Assembly: GCA_947450025.1 (NCBI GenBank) | Contig: CANFTW010000013.1 | Coordinates: 33,665-97,664 of the forward strand | Direction of reading: 5' to 3' | DNA from: Bacteroidota bacterium | GTDB taxonomy: Bacteria; Bacteroidota; Bacteroidia; B-17B0; Aurantibacillaceae | Length of the DNA stretch: 64,000 nucleotides | In this document: positions 51,071 through 61,687 of the stretch, one piece after another | Layout of the letters: each line of letters begins with the position of its first letter | Position numbering within the stretch: the first letter of the stretch is position 1 | Notes under the pieces: model-generated | What the model was told of the DNA's origin: nothing | The model's input: only the letters and a program-made list of their open reading frames with translations | The model's database searches: none | Position numbers and translations under genes: made by a program

Positions 51071-53488
51071 CTAATAAATTTTATGATATTTCGCTGGATT
51101 TACTTCTTGCATTAAGTTGTAAATTACATCAAACACATCATCTGCACTAGGTTTAGAAAAATAATCCCCATCAGAACCATAAGCAGGTCGGTGTTCTTTA
51201 GATGCAATTGTAATAGGTTTTGAATCTAAATATTGATATGCACCTTGTTCTTCAAGGACTTTTTGCATCATATAAGCACTTGCACCTCCGGGAACATCTT
51301 CATCAAAAAACACAATGCGATTTGTTTTTTTAACAGATTCTAAAATTTTATGATGAATATCAAATGGTAATAATGTTTGTACATCTATTAATTCAACAGA
51401 TATACCGTGCTCTTTTAACTGTTTAATAGCATCTTGTGCAATTCTTATTGAAGATCCATAAGTTACTAAAGTTACATCAGAACCTTCTACTAATGTTTCA
51501 GGAATACCTAATTCAATTTTATATTCACCAATATTAGAAGGTAAATTTTCTTTTAAACGATAACCATTTAAAGGTTCAATGACTAATGATGGCTCATCTG
51601 CTTCTAATAATAAATTATAGAATCCAGCTGCTTGAGTCATATTTCTAGGCACACATACATTAATTCCTCTACATGCATGAATAATCATCCCCATTGGAGA
51701 GCCACTATGCCAAACACCTTCTAGGCGATGTCCGCGTGTACGAATAATCACTGGGGCTTTTTGCATACCCTTTGTTCTCCATTGAACAGTGGCTAAATCA
51801 TCACTCATGATTTGTAATGCATATAGGAGATAATCTAAATATTGAATTTCTGCAATAGGTCTTAAACCTCGCATTGATAATCCAATAGCTTGACCCATAA
51901 TCGTTGCTTCACGTATACCAGTGTCAAACACACGATGTTCACCATACTTAGCTTGAAGCCCTTCCAATCCTTGATTCACTCCTCCAATTTTACCAGAATC
52001 TTCTCCGAAAATTAACGTCTCAGGATATTTTGATAAAATATAATCAAAGTTTTCTCTTAGTAATTCTCTTCCATCCACTAATTTTTCTTCATTGTATTGA
52101 GGTGCAACTGGAGTAACATTTGAAACTTGAAAATTAGATTGAGACATTAAATGAGAACTATATCTATCTGTATTTTCAATATTGGCTAAACGCAACCAAT
52201 CCGATAATTTTGTACGAGATGAAGAGTCGATAGATTTAGTTAAGCGCAAAACTTTTTTCACGGCATTGTGAACTTCTCGACGAATAGGTTCTTTAATTGA
52301 ATTTAATTCTGTTTTGATAACACTAACTAAATCGCCATTTACATCGTTTGTTAACTCATCAAATAAAGCTGAAACTTCATCAACTTCTCCTTTAATTGGA
52401 GTTAAATAATCAGTCCATGCAGCTTTTTGAGCTATTCTAACAGCACTTTTAGCATCTTCTTCTATGGCATTTATCGTTGCCTCATCAGCTAAAGCATTAT
52501 TTAAAATAAATTCACGCATTTTTTTCACACAATCAAAATCTAATTCCCATTGTAAACGTTCTTTAGATTTATAACGCTCATGAGAACCCGATGTGCTGTG
52601 ACCTTGAGGTTGCGTTACTTCTTCAACATGAACTAATACAGGCACATGTTGTTCGCGACAAACTTTGGCAGCTTTCTCATAAGTCTCGCATAAGTGAGCA
52701 TAATCCCAACCTTTAGTTTTAAAAATTTCATACCCATTACCACCATTTTCTCTTTGAAATCCTTTTAAAATTTCAGAGATACTTTCTTTGGTAGTTTGAT
52801 ATTTTTTAGGTACTGAAATACCATGGCCATCATCCCACACACTCATTAACATTGGAACTTGCAATACACCTGCAGCATTAATTGATTCCCAAAATAATCC
52901 TTCAGATGTTGAAGCATCTCCTATTGTTCCAAAAGCAATTTCATTTCCCTTATTACTATAGTTTAAAAATTTACCCTGATGTAAGTCACTGTTAACTTTA
53001 TAAAAATGAGAGGCATACGCTAAACCTAATAAACGAGGCATTTGTCCTGCAGTAGGAGAAATATCTGCTGAAGAGTTTTTTTGATTCACTAATGCTTTAA
53101 ATGACCCATCTGCATTTAAACTATGTGTTCCAAAATGACCTCCCATTTGACGACCACCACTCATTGGTTCTTTCTCTAAATCCGTGTGACCGTATAAGCC
53201 AGCAAAATACTGTTGCAAGGATAACTGTCCAATAGACATCATAAATGTTTGATCACGATAATATCCACTTCTAAAATCACCATCTTGAAACACTTTTGCA
53301 AATGCAACTTGAGCTAATTCCTTTCCATCACCAAAAATTCCAAACTTAGCTTTTCCAGTTAAAACTTCTTTACGGCCTAATAAACTCGTCTGACGACTTT
53401 CGTTAATAATACGATAGTCATTAAGAACAATTTTTTTAAAATCTTCGAAACTTAATCCTTGAGTGGATGATAAAACTCCTTTTTGCAT
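51071..53488 (-). CDS. Alpha-keto acid (2-oxoisovalerate-type) dehydrogenase E1, fused alpha+beta subunits
   Basis: E1 alpha 'IAFGTIGDASTSEGLFWESINAAGVLQVPMLMSVWDDGHGIS' followed by E1 beta 'IFGEDSGKIGGVNQGLEGLQAKYGEHRVFDTGIREATIMGQAIGLSMRGLRPIAEIQ'. Confidence 0.93.
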   Translation of the reverse strand: MQKGVLSSTQGLSFEDFKKIVLNDYRIINESRQTSLLGRKEVLTGKAKFGIFGDGKELAQVAFAKVFQDGDFRSGYYRDQTFMMSIGQLSLQQYFAGLYGHTDLEKEPMSGGRQMGGHFGTHSLNADGSFKALVNQKNSSADISPTAGQMPRLLGLAYASHFYKVNSDLHQGKFLNYSNKGNEIAFGTIGDASTSEGLFWESINAAGVLQVPMLMSVWDDGHGISVPKKYQTTKESISEILKGFQRENGGNGYEIFKTKGWDYAHLCETYEKAAKVCREQHVPVLVHVEEVTQPQGHSTSGSHERYKSKERLQWELDFDCVKKMREFILNNALADEATINAIEEDAKSAVRIAQKAAWTDYLTPIKGEVDEVSALFDELTNDVNGDLVSVIKTELNSIKEPIRREVHNAVKKVLRLTKSIDSSSRTKLSDWLRLANIENTDRYSSHLMSQSNFQVSNVTPVAPQYNEEKLVDGRELLRENFDYILSKYPETLIFGEDSGKIGGVNQGLEGLQAKYGEHRVFDTGIREATIMGQAIGLSMRGLRPIAEIQYLDYLLYALQIMSDDLATVQWRTKGMQKAPVIIRTRGHRLEGVWHSGSPMGMIIHACRGINVCVPRNMTQAAGFYNLLLEADEPSLVIEPLNGYRLKENLPSNIGEYKIELGIPETLVEGSDVTLVTYGSSIRIAQDAIKQLKEHGISVELIDVQTLLPFDIHHKILESVKKTNRIVFFDEDVPGGASAYMMQKVLEEQGAYQYLDSKPITIASKEHRPAYGSDGDYFSKPSADDVFDVIYNLMQEVNPAKYHKIY

Positions 53489-53660
53489 AATGATTTAAAG
53501 TAGCGGTATAAATAATATTAATGAAACATAAATAAATCTCATTATAAAAAATAATAAGTTCTTACTTACCTTACAAATATATGTTTTTAGAAGGAATTAC
53601 AAAACAATTTGAGCCTTATTTTTCAATGATATTCCTATACATTTTACTTGATAAAAGGCA

Positions 53661-53698
53661 AAAAAAAGCAGTCGTAAAAATTATACGACTGCTTTTTA
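53661..53698 (-). terminator. Rho-independent terminator
   Basis: AAAAAAAGCAGTCGTAAAAATTATACGACTGCTTTTTA downstream of the minus-strand gene at 53713. Confidence 0.8.
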
Positions 53699-53712
53699 TA
53701 TCTTAGAAAAAA

Positions 53713-54177
53713 TTATTTCTTTTTCTTTGCTTTCTCTTTTCCAGAGAATTCAAATTTCTTTTTCAATTTATCTTTTTTGGTAATTTTAATTTCGCCGCTA
53801 ATGTCAAAATTATCTACTACACATTTCATAATCATCGTTTGATCCTTATCATCTGTTGTTGAAATTTCAGCCTCAATCCATTGATTTTCATTTTGTTCCT
53901 CATCTGTATACGTTGAATCTTTAGTAATTTGGTACTTTACCCACTTATATTCCAATTTATCAAATAAAAACTGACTAAACATACCTTTTCCAGCTTTAAA
54001 CTCCATTTCATCTTCAACGCCTTTTTTAGCAGGAGCCCCTTCTTTCAACTCGGTCATGGTCACAGTAAAGATCTTCTTATCTAAGTTGTCTTTTGGCTCA
54101 CCTTTTTTTATGGCATTTATACTTAATATTCCAACTGTTAAAACAGTGGCTGAAATGATAATGTGTTTTAAGTTCAT
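53713..54177 (-). CDS. Exported hypothetical protein
   Basis: Signal-like N-terminus; Lys-rich C-terminus; followed by the terminator at 53661. Confidence 0.65.
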   Translation of the reverse strand: MNLKHIIISATVLTVGILSINAIKKGEPKDNLDKKIFTVTMTELKEGAPAKKGVEDEMEFKAGKGMFSQFLFDKLEYKWVKYQITKDSTYTDEEQNENQWIEAEISTTDDKDQTMIMKCVVDNFDISGEIKITKKDKLKKKFEFSGKEKAKKKK

Positions 54178-54252
54178 TGTTATTAATTTTTTTATTGTGG
54201 TAAATGTAATAAAATTACTTTTATATCGGATTCAATTTTATACCTTTTTTTT

Positions 54253-55527
54253 ATGCAACCATTAGCTGAAAGAGTTAGACCTCACCATTTAGACAATTAT
54301 ATTGGTCAGGAACATGTTATTGGTATAAATTCTGCATTAAGAAAAGCCATTGAACAAAACTTATTACCATCCATAATTTTATGGGGACCTCCTGGGGTTG
54401 GAAAAACGACTCTTGCGCAAATTATTTCTCAAACATTAAAACGTCCTTTTTATTCCTTAAGCGCTATTAATTCTGGGGTTAAAGATGTGAGAGATGTTAT
54501 TGAAAAAGCTTCTCAAGATGGTGGTTTTTTTAAACAAGAAAAGCCAGTATTGTTTATTGATGAAATTCATCGTTTTAGTAAATCGCAACAAGATTCGTTA
54601 TTAAATGCTGTTGAAAAAGGCATTGTTACTTTAATAGGAGCTACCACCGAAAATCCTTCTTTTGAGGTAATTCCCGCTCTCCTTTCAAGATGCCAAGTAG
54701 TTGTTTTAAAGCATCTTAGTAAAGATAACTTAATTCAATTATTAAATAACGCCATTATTCATGATACAGTGTTAAAAAGGAAACAAATTGTGTTAAAGGA
54801 AACAGAAGCCTTATTGAGAATTTCAGGAGGAGACGGTAGGAAATTATTAAATGCTTTAGAAATAGTTGTAAATTGTATTAACGAAATAGAAATTGTTATT
54901 ACAGATGAATTAGTGAAGCAATATATACAGCAAAATCTTGCTTTATATGATAAATCAGGGGAGCAACACTATGATATTATTTCTGCATTTATTAAATCAA
55001 TTAGAGGCTCTGATCCAAATGGAGCTGTTTATTGGCTTGCTAGAATGATTGATGGGGGGGAGGATCCCAGTTTTATTGCCCGTAGATTATTAATTTTAGC
55101 ATCTGAAGATATCGGAAATGCAAATCCTACAGCACTAGTTATTGCTAATAATTGTTTTCAAGCAGTTAATGTGATTGGATTTCCAGAAAGCCGAATTATT
55201 TTGGCTCAAACCACCACCTATTTAGCATGCTCAGCAAAAAGTAATAGCAGTTATATGGCTATTAACCTAGCTCAACAAGAGGTAAAAAAATCAGGCGACC
55301 TTCCTGTTCCTTTACATTTAAGAAATGCTCCCACTAAACTCATGAAAGAATTAGGATATGGAGATGAATATCAATATGCCCATGATTTTTCAAATCATTT
55401 TGTTAAGCAGGAATTCTTACCTAGTGAAATTAGCGGTACTGCCTTTTATAATCCCTCAGAATATTCAAGAGAAAGGGATTTAAAAGAATTTTTAAAAGAA
55501 AGATGGGGCGACAAATATGGCTACTAA
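54253..55527 (+). CDS. rarA: Replication-associated recombination protein A (AAA ATPase)
   Basis: '[19 protein letters not shown]', '[16 protein letters not shown]', '[40 protein letters not shown]'. Confidence 0.96.
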   Translation: MQPLAERVRPHHLDNYIGQEHVIGINSALRKAIEQNLLPSIILWGPPGVGKTTLAQIISQTLKRPFYSLSAINSGVKDVRDVIEKASQDGGFFKQEKPVLFIDEIHRFSKSQQDSLLNAVEKGIVTLIGATTENPSFEVIPALLSRCQVVVLKHLSKDNLIQLLNNAIIHDTVLKRKQIVLKETEALLRISGGDGRKLLNALEIVVNCINEIEIVITDELVKQYIQQNLALYDKSGEQHYDIISAFIKSIRGSDPNGAVYWLARMIDGGEDPSFIARRLLILASEDIGNANPTALVIANNCFQAVNVIGFPESRIILAQTTTYLACSAKSNSSYMAINLAQQEVKKSGDLPVPLHLRNAPTKLMKELGYGDEYQYAHDFSNHFVKQEFLPSEISGTAFYNPSEYSRERDLKEFLKERWGDKYGY

Positions 55528-55988
55528 TCGCTTTGAAGAAATTCTGACGATGGCTCAAAAATAAAAATTTTACCAAAGCCAATAACTAAACCTCCAATAA
55601 CTTGTTCAGAAATTTGCCAAGCGCAATCGGCAATGATATAGGTTAAATTAATATTTTTTGAAAAAGAAATCCCTAAAACAGTCACTATGGAAAATAATAT
55701 AAATCCAATTAGAAAACCACTAACAACACCTCTTAATATGGGTTGTGATATATATTTATTGAAAATTTTAGATTCATATAGTCTGTACAATAGAAATGAA
55801 ATCACTAAATAGACTAAAGCCGCTAATCCTAAAAATAAACCTTTTGAAAACGTAATTCTATTTAAATCATTTAAAAAAACACCATGCCAAAAATAAAATG
55901 CTACATACATTAACACGGCAGAGATAATCCAACTTATGAAGAATCGATAGGAATACAACATCACTACAAAATTACATTTCTTTTTCAT
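55524..55988 (-). CDS. Multi-pass membrane hypothetical protein
   Basis: About 4 TM segments. Confidence 0.6.
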   Translation of the reverse strand: MKKKCNFVVMLYSYRFFISWIISAVLMYVAFYFWHGVFLNDLNRITFSKGLFLGLAALVYLVISFLLYRLYESKIFNKYISQPILRGVVSGFLIGFILFSIVTVLGISFSKNINLTYIIADCAWQISEQVIGGLVIGFGKIFIFEPSSEFLQSD

Positions 55989-56051
55989 TATTTATAAAAA
56001 AATAGGTGAAATTTTAATTGATTTATTCTGAAAAAAAAGTAAGTTTGTAAT

Positions 56052-57647
56052 ATGCGCTTATTATATAAATTCTTGATTTTAGTGGTTTTTACAGAGGGGA
56101 TTGTCTCTTGTAAGAAAGAAACGAGTTGGGATACCGATTTAGCTATTCCTATTGCTACCAGTCATCTAAATATTAGTAACTTTTTTGGCGACTCTATTTT
56201 TCAAACAGATCCATCTGGGCTACTTCATTTAGCTTTCACAAAGGATTTACTAAATTATACAATGGATAGTTTAGTGAAATTACCCGATACAACTATTAAC
56301 GCAGGTTATACAGTTCCATTTTCTACATTCTTAAATCCAGGAGTACAAATTTTTTCAAATGCTGCTTCAACTGATAAAGAAATAACATTTGATGTGAGCA
56401 ATGGCGTAGAGCTTAATAAAGCCATCATTCGTAAAGGATTTTTAAAAATAGAATATAAGAATACTTATGCTCAACCGCTTAAGTTTAACTATATCGTTAA
56501 TTCAGCTTCATTATACGGCTCACAATTGAGTGTTACTCAGGTTGTTCCTGGAGCTTCTAATTTAGTTAAAATGTATCCTTTGGATGGTTATAACATTAAT
56601 TTAACAGGCTTATCAGGTAACAAAATAAACACCTTAGTTCAAACTTATACAATTAGTACTGATGTAAGTGGGCAACCAGACCAACTATTGGCCGGACAAG
56701 GGTTAATTATTAAATTATCATTTATTGATTTAATTCCTGAATATATACAAGGTTACTTTGGACAACAAGATTTAACTTTTGGCCCAGATTCATCCTCCTT
56801 AAATTTTCTTCAAAATTTAAGTACCAATAATTTCTTACTTACACAATCGGCCATTAATTTTAAAATTGTTAATGAATTTGGTATTGAAATGAGTAGTTCT
56901 ATAAACAGTATGCGTTCAATCAAAACAAACCCATTAAACGTGGTCAATTTGAGTTCAGGCAACTTATTACAATCAATCAATGTTGGAAGAGCTAATAAAA
57001 CGAACAATGCATCAAATCCTGTTTTCCCTTGGGTTAAACAAATTAACATAAACTCTTCTAATTCAAATCTTAATTCATTTTTACAAAATTTACCTAACTA
57101 TTTAGGCTATTCTGTGAAAGCAAAATTAAATCCTTTAGGAAATGTTTCTGCTGGAAACGATTTTGCTTTTTATGGCAGAGGATTAAAAGTATCTGCTGAT
57201 ATTGATATTCCTTTATCTCTCTCCGCAGATTATTTTACTTTAATTAGTTATTCAAATGTTGATTTAACAAAATTAAAGGAAGTTCATGATGTTAATTCAT
57301 GTCAAATTATTCTTAATATTAGAAATAATTATCCTTTTAATGCCAAATTACAAGGATACATGATTGATGAACAAAACCAAATTATTGATTCATTATTTAT
57401 ACCTAGCCAAAATTCGATAGAGGCAGCTAATACAGATATCAATAATGTAGTTCTAAATTATATTGATTCAAGATTAGAGTCAGATTTAGACAAAACAAAA
57501 ATGGAACATTTAGCTTTGTGTAAAAAAATTAAATTTGTTAGTAAGCTATATCTTTCAAATCAACCAACGCCAATCAAAATTACTGAAGATGGTTACTTAG
57601 ACATTAAGGTGAATGCATTTTTGAATTATAAAATAAAAACTAAATAA
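56052..57647 (+). CDS. Hypothetical lipoprotein
   Basis: Lipobox 'FTEGIVSCKKE'; immediately followed by an OMP gene (1-bp gap). Confidence 0.7.
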   Translation: MRLLYKFLILVVFTEGIVSCKKETSWDTDLAIPIATSHLNISNFFGDSIFQTDPSGLLHLAFTKDLLNYTMDSLVKLPDTTINAGYTVPFSTFLNPGVQIFSNAASTDKEITFDVSNGVELNKAIIRKGFLKIEYKNTYAQPLKFNYIVNSASLYGSQLSVTQVVPGASNLVKMYPLDGYNINLTGLSGNKINTLVQTYTISTDVSGQPDQLLAGQGLIIKLSFIDLIPEYIQGYFGQQDLTFGPDSSSLNFLQNLSTNNFLLTQSAINFKIVNEFGIEMSSSINSMRSIKTNPLNVVNLSSGNLLQSINVGRANKTNNASNPVFPWVKQININSSNSNLNSFLQNLPNYLGYSVKAKLNPLGNVSAGNDFAFYGRGLKVSADIDIPLSLSADYFTLISYSNVDLTKLKEVHDVNSCQIILNIRNNYPFNAKLQGYMIDEQNQIIDSLFIPSQNSIEAANTDINNVVLNYIDSRLESDLDKTKMEHLALCKKIKFVSKLYLSNQPTPIKITEDGYLDIKVNAFLNYKIKTK

Positions 57648-57648
57648 A

Positions 57649-58896
57649 ATGAAAACTAGGTTTATTTTATATTTCTGTTTGTATTCACTATCTGTTTTTC
57701 CTCAATATAATTCTGAGTTTTTAAATTTTGAAAAAACAGGTAGAAGTGTCTCTATTAATGGCGAATATGAATTAGGTTCAAATGGCATTTATAATTCATT
57801 ATTGAATAAATTTATTTTTGGAGGATATATTGATCAAAAAACAAAAGATGCGTCTAATAACCATATGAAAGGGATGAATGTTTTAGGCGCTAATATTAAT
57901 TACGATGTATCTGTTTTTTTTGGAAGGAACACAAGATATTCATATTTACTAGGATATAAAGACCAGCAGATCATCAATTCATCTTTTACCAAAGATTTTT
58001 ATCAATTAATGTTTTATGGAAATAAACCTTATCTAAATGAAACTAAAAATCTTTCAGGAACAAATATAAATTCATTACGGTTTCAGGAATTAAAATTAGG
58101 TTTTATTTGGCATAAAATTGATACGACAGCAAAGGTAGGAGTATCAATTTCTATACTTAAAGGACAACAATTATTTTATATAAAAGCGAAAGAAGGGTCA
58201 TCATTATATACTAACTCAGATGGAACTCAGTTAATATTCAATTCCGATTTCAATATGGCATTAAGTGACACTAGCCACAAAAAAAATCCATTTATATATA
58301 ACGGAGTAGGAGCAAGTGCTGATATCTTTTTTGAAACACCTTATAAAAGTTCAATAGGTAAGGGGAGTGTGTTAACCGTAAATGCAAACAATATCGGTTT
58401 TTTACATTGGTTTGATAATAGTGTGCAATACAGTAGCGATTCAACTTTTAAATTTGAAGGCTACCACATTAATAATTTGTTAGATTTAAAAGATTCAACA
58501 CTTTCTTCCATAAACAGAGATACAATAATCAAAAATACTACCAATGCTCATCATGAATCCTTTAATGTGAATATTCCTACAAACCTTTTAATAATCAATA
58601 AAATAAGATTCACCAATAAATTTGTTCTAGGAACAGGTTTTAGATACTTATTCAATTCCAATTTTAAACCTTATTTTTTTACAGATGCAGAATATCAAAT
58701 CACACCTAAAATAACAGGTGTTTTACATATTGCCTATGGCGGCTATTCAAGATTAAATGTAGGATTAGCATTTTCATATAATTCACCTTCTTGGTTTTTC
58801 AAATTGGGTAGTAATAGTTTACAAGGGTATATTTCTCCATCTAATACATATGGACAAGGAGCATTTATTAGTATTGCAAAAAAATTTAAACGATAA
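57649..58896 (+). CDS. Outer-membrane beta-barrel-like protein (DUF5723-like)
   Basis: Signal peptide, alternating strands, 'ANNIGFLHWFDNSVQYSSD'. Confidence 0.7.
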   Translation: MKTRFILYFCLYSLSVFPQYNSEFLNFEKTGRSVSINGEYELGSNGIYNSLLNKFIFGGYIDQKTKDASNNHMKGMNVLGANINYDVSVFFGRNTRYSYLLGYKDQQIINSSFTKDFYQLMFYGNKPYLNETKNLSGTNINSLRFQELKLGFIWHKIDTTAKVGVSISILKGQQLFYIKAKEGSSLYTNSDGTQLIFNSDFNMALSDTSHKKNPFIYNGVGASADIFFETPYKSSIGKGSVLTVNANNIGFLHWFDNSVQYSSDSTFKFEGYHINNLLDLKDSTLSSINRDTIIKNTTNAHHESFNVNIPTNLLIINKIRFTNKFVLGTGFRYLFNSNFKPYFFTDAEYQITPKITGVLHIAYGGYSRLNVGLAFSYNSPSWFFKLGSNSLQGYISPSNTYGQGAFISIAKKFKR

Positions 58897-58901
58897 TATG
58901 T

Positions 58902-60359
58902 ATGATTAAACAAATTGTTTTTATAGTTTTCATTCTTCACTTTACAATCTTAGTGGCACAGCCACCGAAAAAGTTTTTTTGTAGATATGGGGGCAATGGA
59001 TATGATGTTGGCTATGATCTTAAACAAACTTCTGATAAAGGATATGTTATTTGCGGGTCTACCAATAGTTTTGGACAAGGCAATACCGATTTTTATTTAT
59101 TAAAGTTGGATAGTTTAGGCCAGAAAATATTTGAAAAAGCATTTGGTGGTTATAATAATGAAATTGCTAAAAGTATCGTTCAATTGCCTGACTCTAGCTA
59201 TATTTTATCTGGATATACAAGTTCTTTTGGTTTTGGAGGTTATGATATATTTATTGTAAAAGTTGATAAAACCGGCAATTTACAATGGCAAAAAACAATA
59301 GGAGGGGAGGATTGGGATTTTTCAAATAGTATTGTAAACACTTCAGATGGAGGATATATTATATGCGGAACAACCTACAGCTTTGGATACGGCAATTCTG
59401 ATGGCTATGTGATCAAAATAGATGCTTTAGGAAATACAATATGGAGCAAAGCCTTTGGGGGTAGTAAAGACGATGAATTTAAATCGGTTATTCAAACCAA
59501 TGATGGAAAATATGTTTTAACAGGATACACCAAAAGTTACAACGATTCGCTTGGAGATATTTGGGTTTTTAAATTAGATGTCAATGGAGATTCCATTTGG
59601 AGTAAATATTATGGTGGAAATAAAGAAGATTTTGGAAATCAAATTGTAGAAAATAATGCCAGTGATTTATTTATTGCAGGAGCAACAGAATCGTTTGGAG
59701 TAGGATTATTAGATGCTTATGCTTTAAAATTAAATAGTGTAGGCCTTTTAACAAATACATTTATTAATGGAACAGCAGCAAATAATGAGATTTATACATC
59801 TGCTTCAATTTGCTATAGAGTTTCTAATAATGTTATTTCGTTTATAGAATATGAAACAGCCCCCGGTTTTGAGTTACAAACTAAAATTATTGAGTTTGAT
59901 TTTTGGTTTGGTTATCAACAAGCTACTGATTTTGGATCAACCATAATTGATGAAACTTTTAAAGTTATTACAACAAAAGATAAAGGCTATGCTGTAACAG
60001 GCTTTACAGAAGGGTATAATGCTATTTTAACGGATGTCTATTTTATTAAATTAGATTCTAATTTGGCAGGAGATAACAATAGTATTGTTTCTATAGATGA
60101 AATAGAAAAAAATGATTTATTTTTTAAAATATACCCTAATCCAACGATGAATAAAATTCAAATTTCTTCGAATATTAATATATCGATAGATGATTTAAGA
60201 TTATTTGATGCTATAGGAAATGAAATCTTAATATCAAATAACCAAATATATTATGAAAATAAATCCTCGATATCGATTTCTTTAGAAACTTTAAAAACTG
60301 GTATGTATTATCTAAAAATTAGAAATCAAACACGAAAAATATCAGTTATTCATCCATAA
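58902..60359 (+). CDS. Secreted beta-propeller-like repeat protein with T9SS C-terminal sorting domain
   Basis: Repeats 'GGYVICGSTNSFG..DFYLLKLDSLG', 'GGYIICGTTYSFGYGNSDGYVIKIDALGNTIWSKAFGG'; C-term 'IYPNPTMNKIQISS..KTGMYYLKIRNQ'. Confidence 0.85.
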   Translation: MIKQIVFIVFILHFTILVAQPPKKFFCRYGGNGYDVGYDLKQTSDKGYVICGSTNSFGQGNTDFYLLKLDSLGQKIFEKAFGGYNNEIAKSIVQLPDSSYILSGYTSSFGFGGYDIFIVKVDKTGNLQWQKTIGGEDWDFSNSIVNTSDGGYIICGTTYSFGYGNSDGYVIKIDALGNTIWSKAFGGSKDDEFKSVIQTNDGKYVLTGYTKSYNDSLGDIWVFKLDVNGDSIWSKYYGGNKEDFGNQIVENNASDLFIAGATESFGVGLLDAYALKLNSVGLLTNTFINGTAANNEIYTSASICYRVSNNVISFIEYETAPGFELQTKIIEFDFWFGYQQATDFGSTIIDETFKVITTKDKGYAVTGFTEGYNAILTDVYFIKLDSNLAGDNNSIVSIDEIEKNDLFFKIYPNPTMNKIQISSNINISIDDLRLFDAIGNEILISNNQIYYENKSSISISLETLKTGMYYLKIRNQTRKISVIHP

Positions 60360-60390
60360 AAAAAGCCATCCAAAAGGATGGCTTTTTTTA
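60358..60390. terminator. Bidirectional terminator
   Basis: AAAAAAAGCCATCCAAAAGGATGGCTTTTTTT between convergent genes. Confidence 0.85.
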
Positions 60391-60405
60391 TGGATGAATA
60401 TTGTT

Positions 60406-61455
60406 TTATAAAATCAACATGGCATCGCCATATGAATAAAAACGATATTTTTCTTTAATGGCTTCTTTATAAGCTTTCATAATTAAATCATAACCACCAA
60501 ATGCTGCAACTTGCATTAACAAGGTCGATTCAGGCATATGGAAATTTGTAATCATACAATTAGCTACAGAAAAATCATATGGAGGAAAGATAAATTTATT
60601 TGTCCAGCCTTGATATGGATTAACATGTCCTGTAGTTGATACAGAGGACTCTAAAGAACGCATAACGGTTGTTCCTACAGCGCATACTTTTTTCTTTTTA
60701 TCCTTACCAGTATTAATGATTTTACAAGCTTCTTCAGTAATAATAGCTTCTTCACTATCCATTTTATGCTTAGTTAAATCTTCAACTTCAACCATTCTAA
60801 ACGTACCTAAACCTATATGCAACGTAATATTAGCAAAATCAACACCTTTTATTTCTAAACGTTTTAATAATTCTCTACTAAAATGTAATCCAGCAGTTGG
60901 AGCAGCAACGGCACCTTCATTTTTCGCGAAAACGGTTTGGTATCGTTCAATATCACTTTCTTCTACCGCACGTTTAATGTATTTAGGCAAAGGTGTTTCA
61001 CCTAAATCGTATAACGCCTTTCTGAATTCTTCATATGGACCATCAAATAAGAAACGTAAAGTTCTTCCTCTAGAAGTCGTATTGTCAATCACTTCAGCAA
61101 CCACATTGTCATTTTCACCAAAATATAATTTATTACCAATTCTAATTTTACGAGCAGGATCAACTAGCACATCCCACAAACGACTTTCTGCATTTAATTC
61201 ACGTAATAAAAAAACTTCGATTTTAGCGCCAGTTTTTTCTTTGTTTCCATACATACGTGCAGGGAAAACTTTTGTGTCATTTAAAATCATGACATCTCCA
61301 TCATCAAAATAATTAATAATGTCTTTGAATTTTTTGTGGGTAATTTTCCCAGTAGCTCGGTCAACAACCATTAACTTACTTTCATCACGATTTTTTGCTG
61401 GGTGTTCTGCCAATAACTCTTTTGGCAAATTGAACTTGAACATGGATAGTTTCAT
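60406..61455 (-). CDS. queA: S-adenosylmethionine:tRNA ribosyltransferase-isomerase
   Basis: '[26 protein letters not shown]', '[15 protein letters not shown]', '[15 protein letters not shown]', '[21 protein letters not shown]'. Confidence 0.97.
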   Translation of the reverse strand: MKLSMFKFNLPKELLAEHPAKNRDESKLMVVDRATGKITHKKFKDIINYFDDGDVMILNDTKVFPARMYGNKEKTGAKIEVFLLRELNAESRLWDVLVDPARKIRIGNKLYFGENDNVVAEVIDNTTSRGRTLRFLFDGPYEEFRKALYDLGETPLPKYIKRAVEESDIERYQTVFAKNEGAVAAPTAGLHFSRELLKRLEIKGVDFANITLHIGLGTFRMVEVEDLTKHKMDSEEAIITEEACKIINTGKDKKKKVCAVGTTVMRSLESSVSTTGHVNPYQGWTNKFIFPPYDFSVANCMITNFHMPESTLLMQVAAFGGYDLIMKAYKEAIKEKYRFYSYGDAMLIL

Positions 61456-61687
61456 ATCTGTTATAGTTTTAATATAAGACAGAGTGAAATAGGCTAATAA
61501 GCCATTTCATAATCTTACGGGATTAATAATTAGGATGCGAAATTAACTCCATAAATACGCTTTCCGACAAACATCTCATTAAATTAATAGACTATTAATC
61601 AACAACTTATTGAAATATATTTATCTATAATTAATATTATGTTAAATAGTAAATTTTATAGATCATACTACATTAATATATTAAACT

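Noticed and set aside
60716-61312. 198-aa plus-strand ORF
   Set aside because: Lies fully antisense to queA; no domain signal.
61456-61687. Intergenic region between queA and the FAD oxidoreductase considered for a tRNA or ncRNA
   Set aside because: No tRNA T-arm motif or strong secondary structure seen; simply AT-rich.
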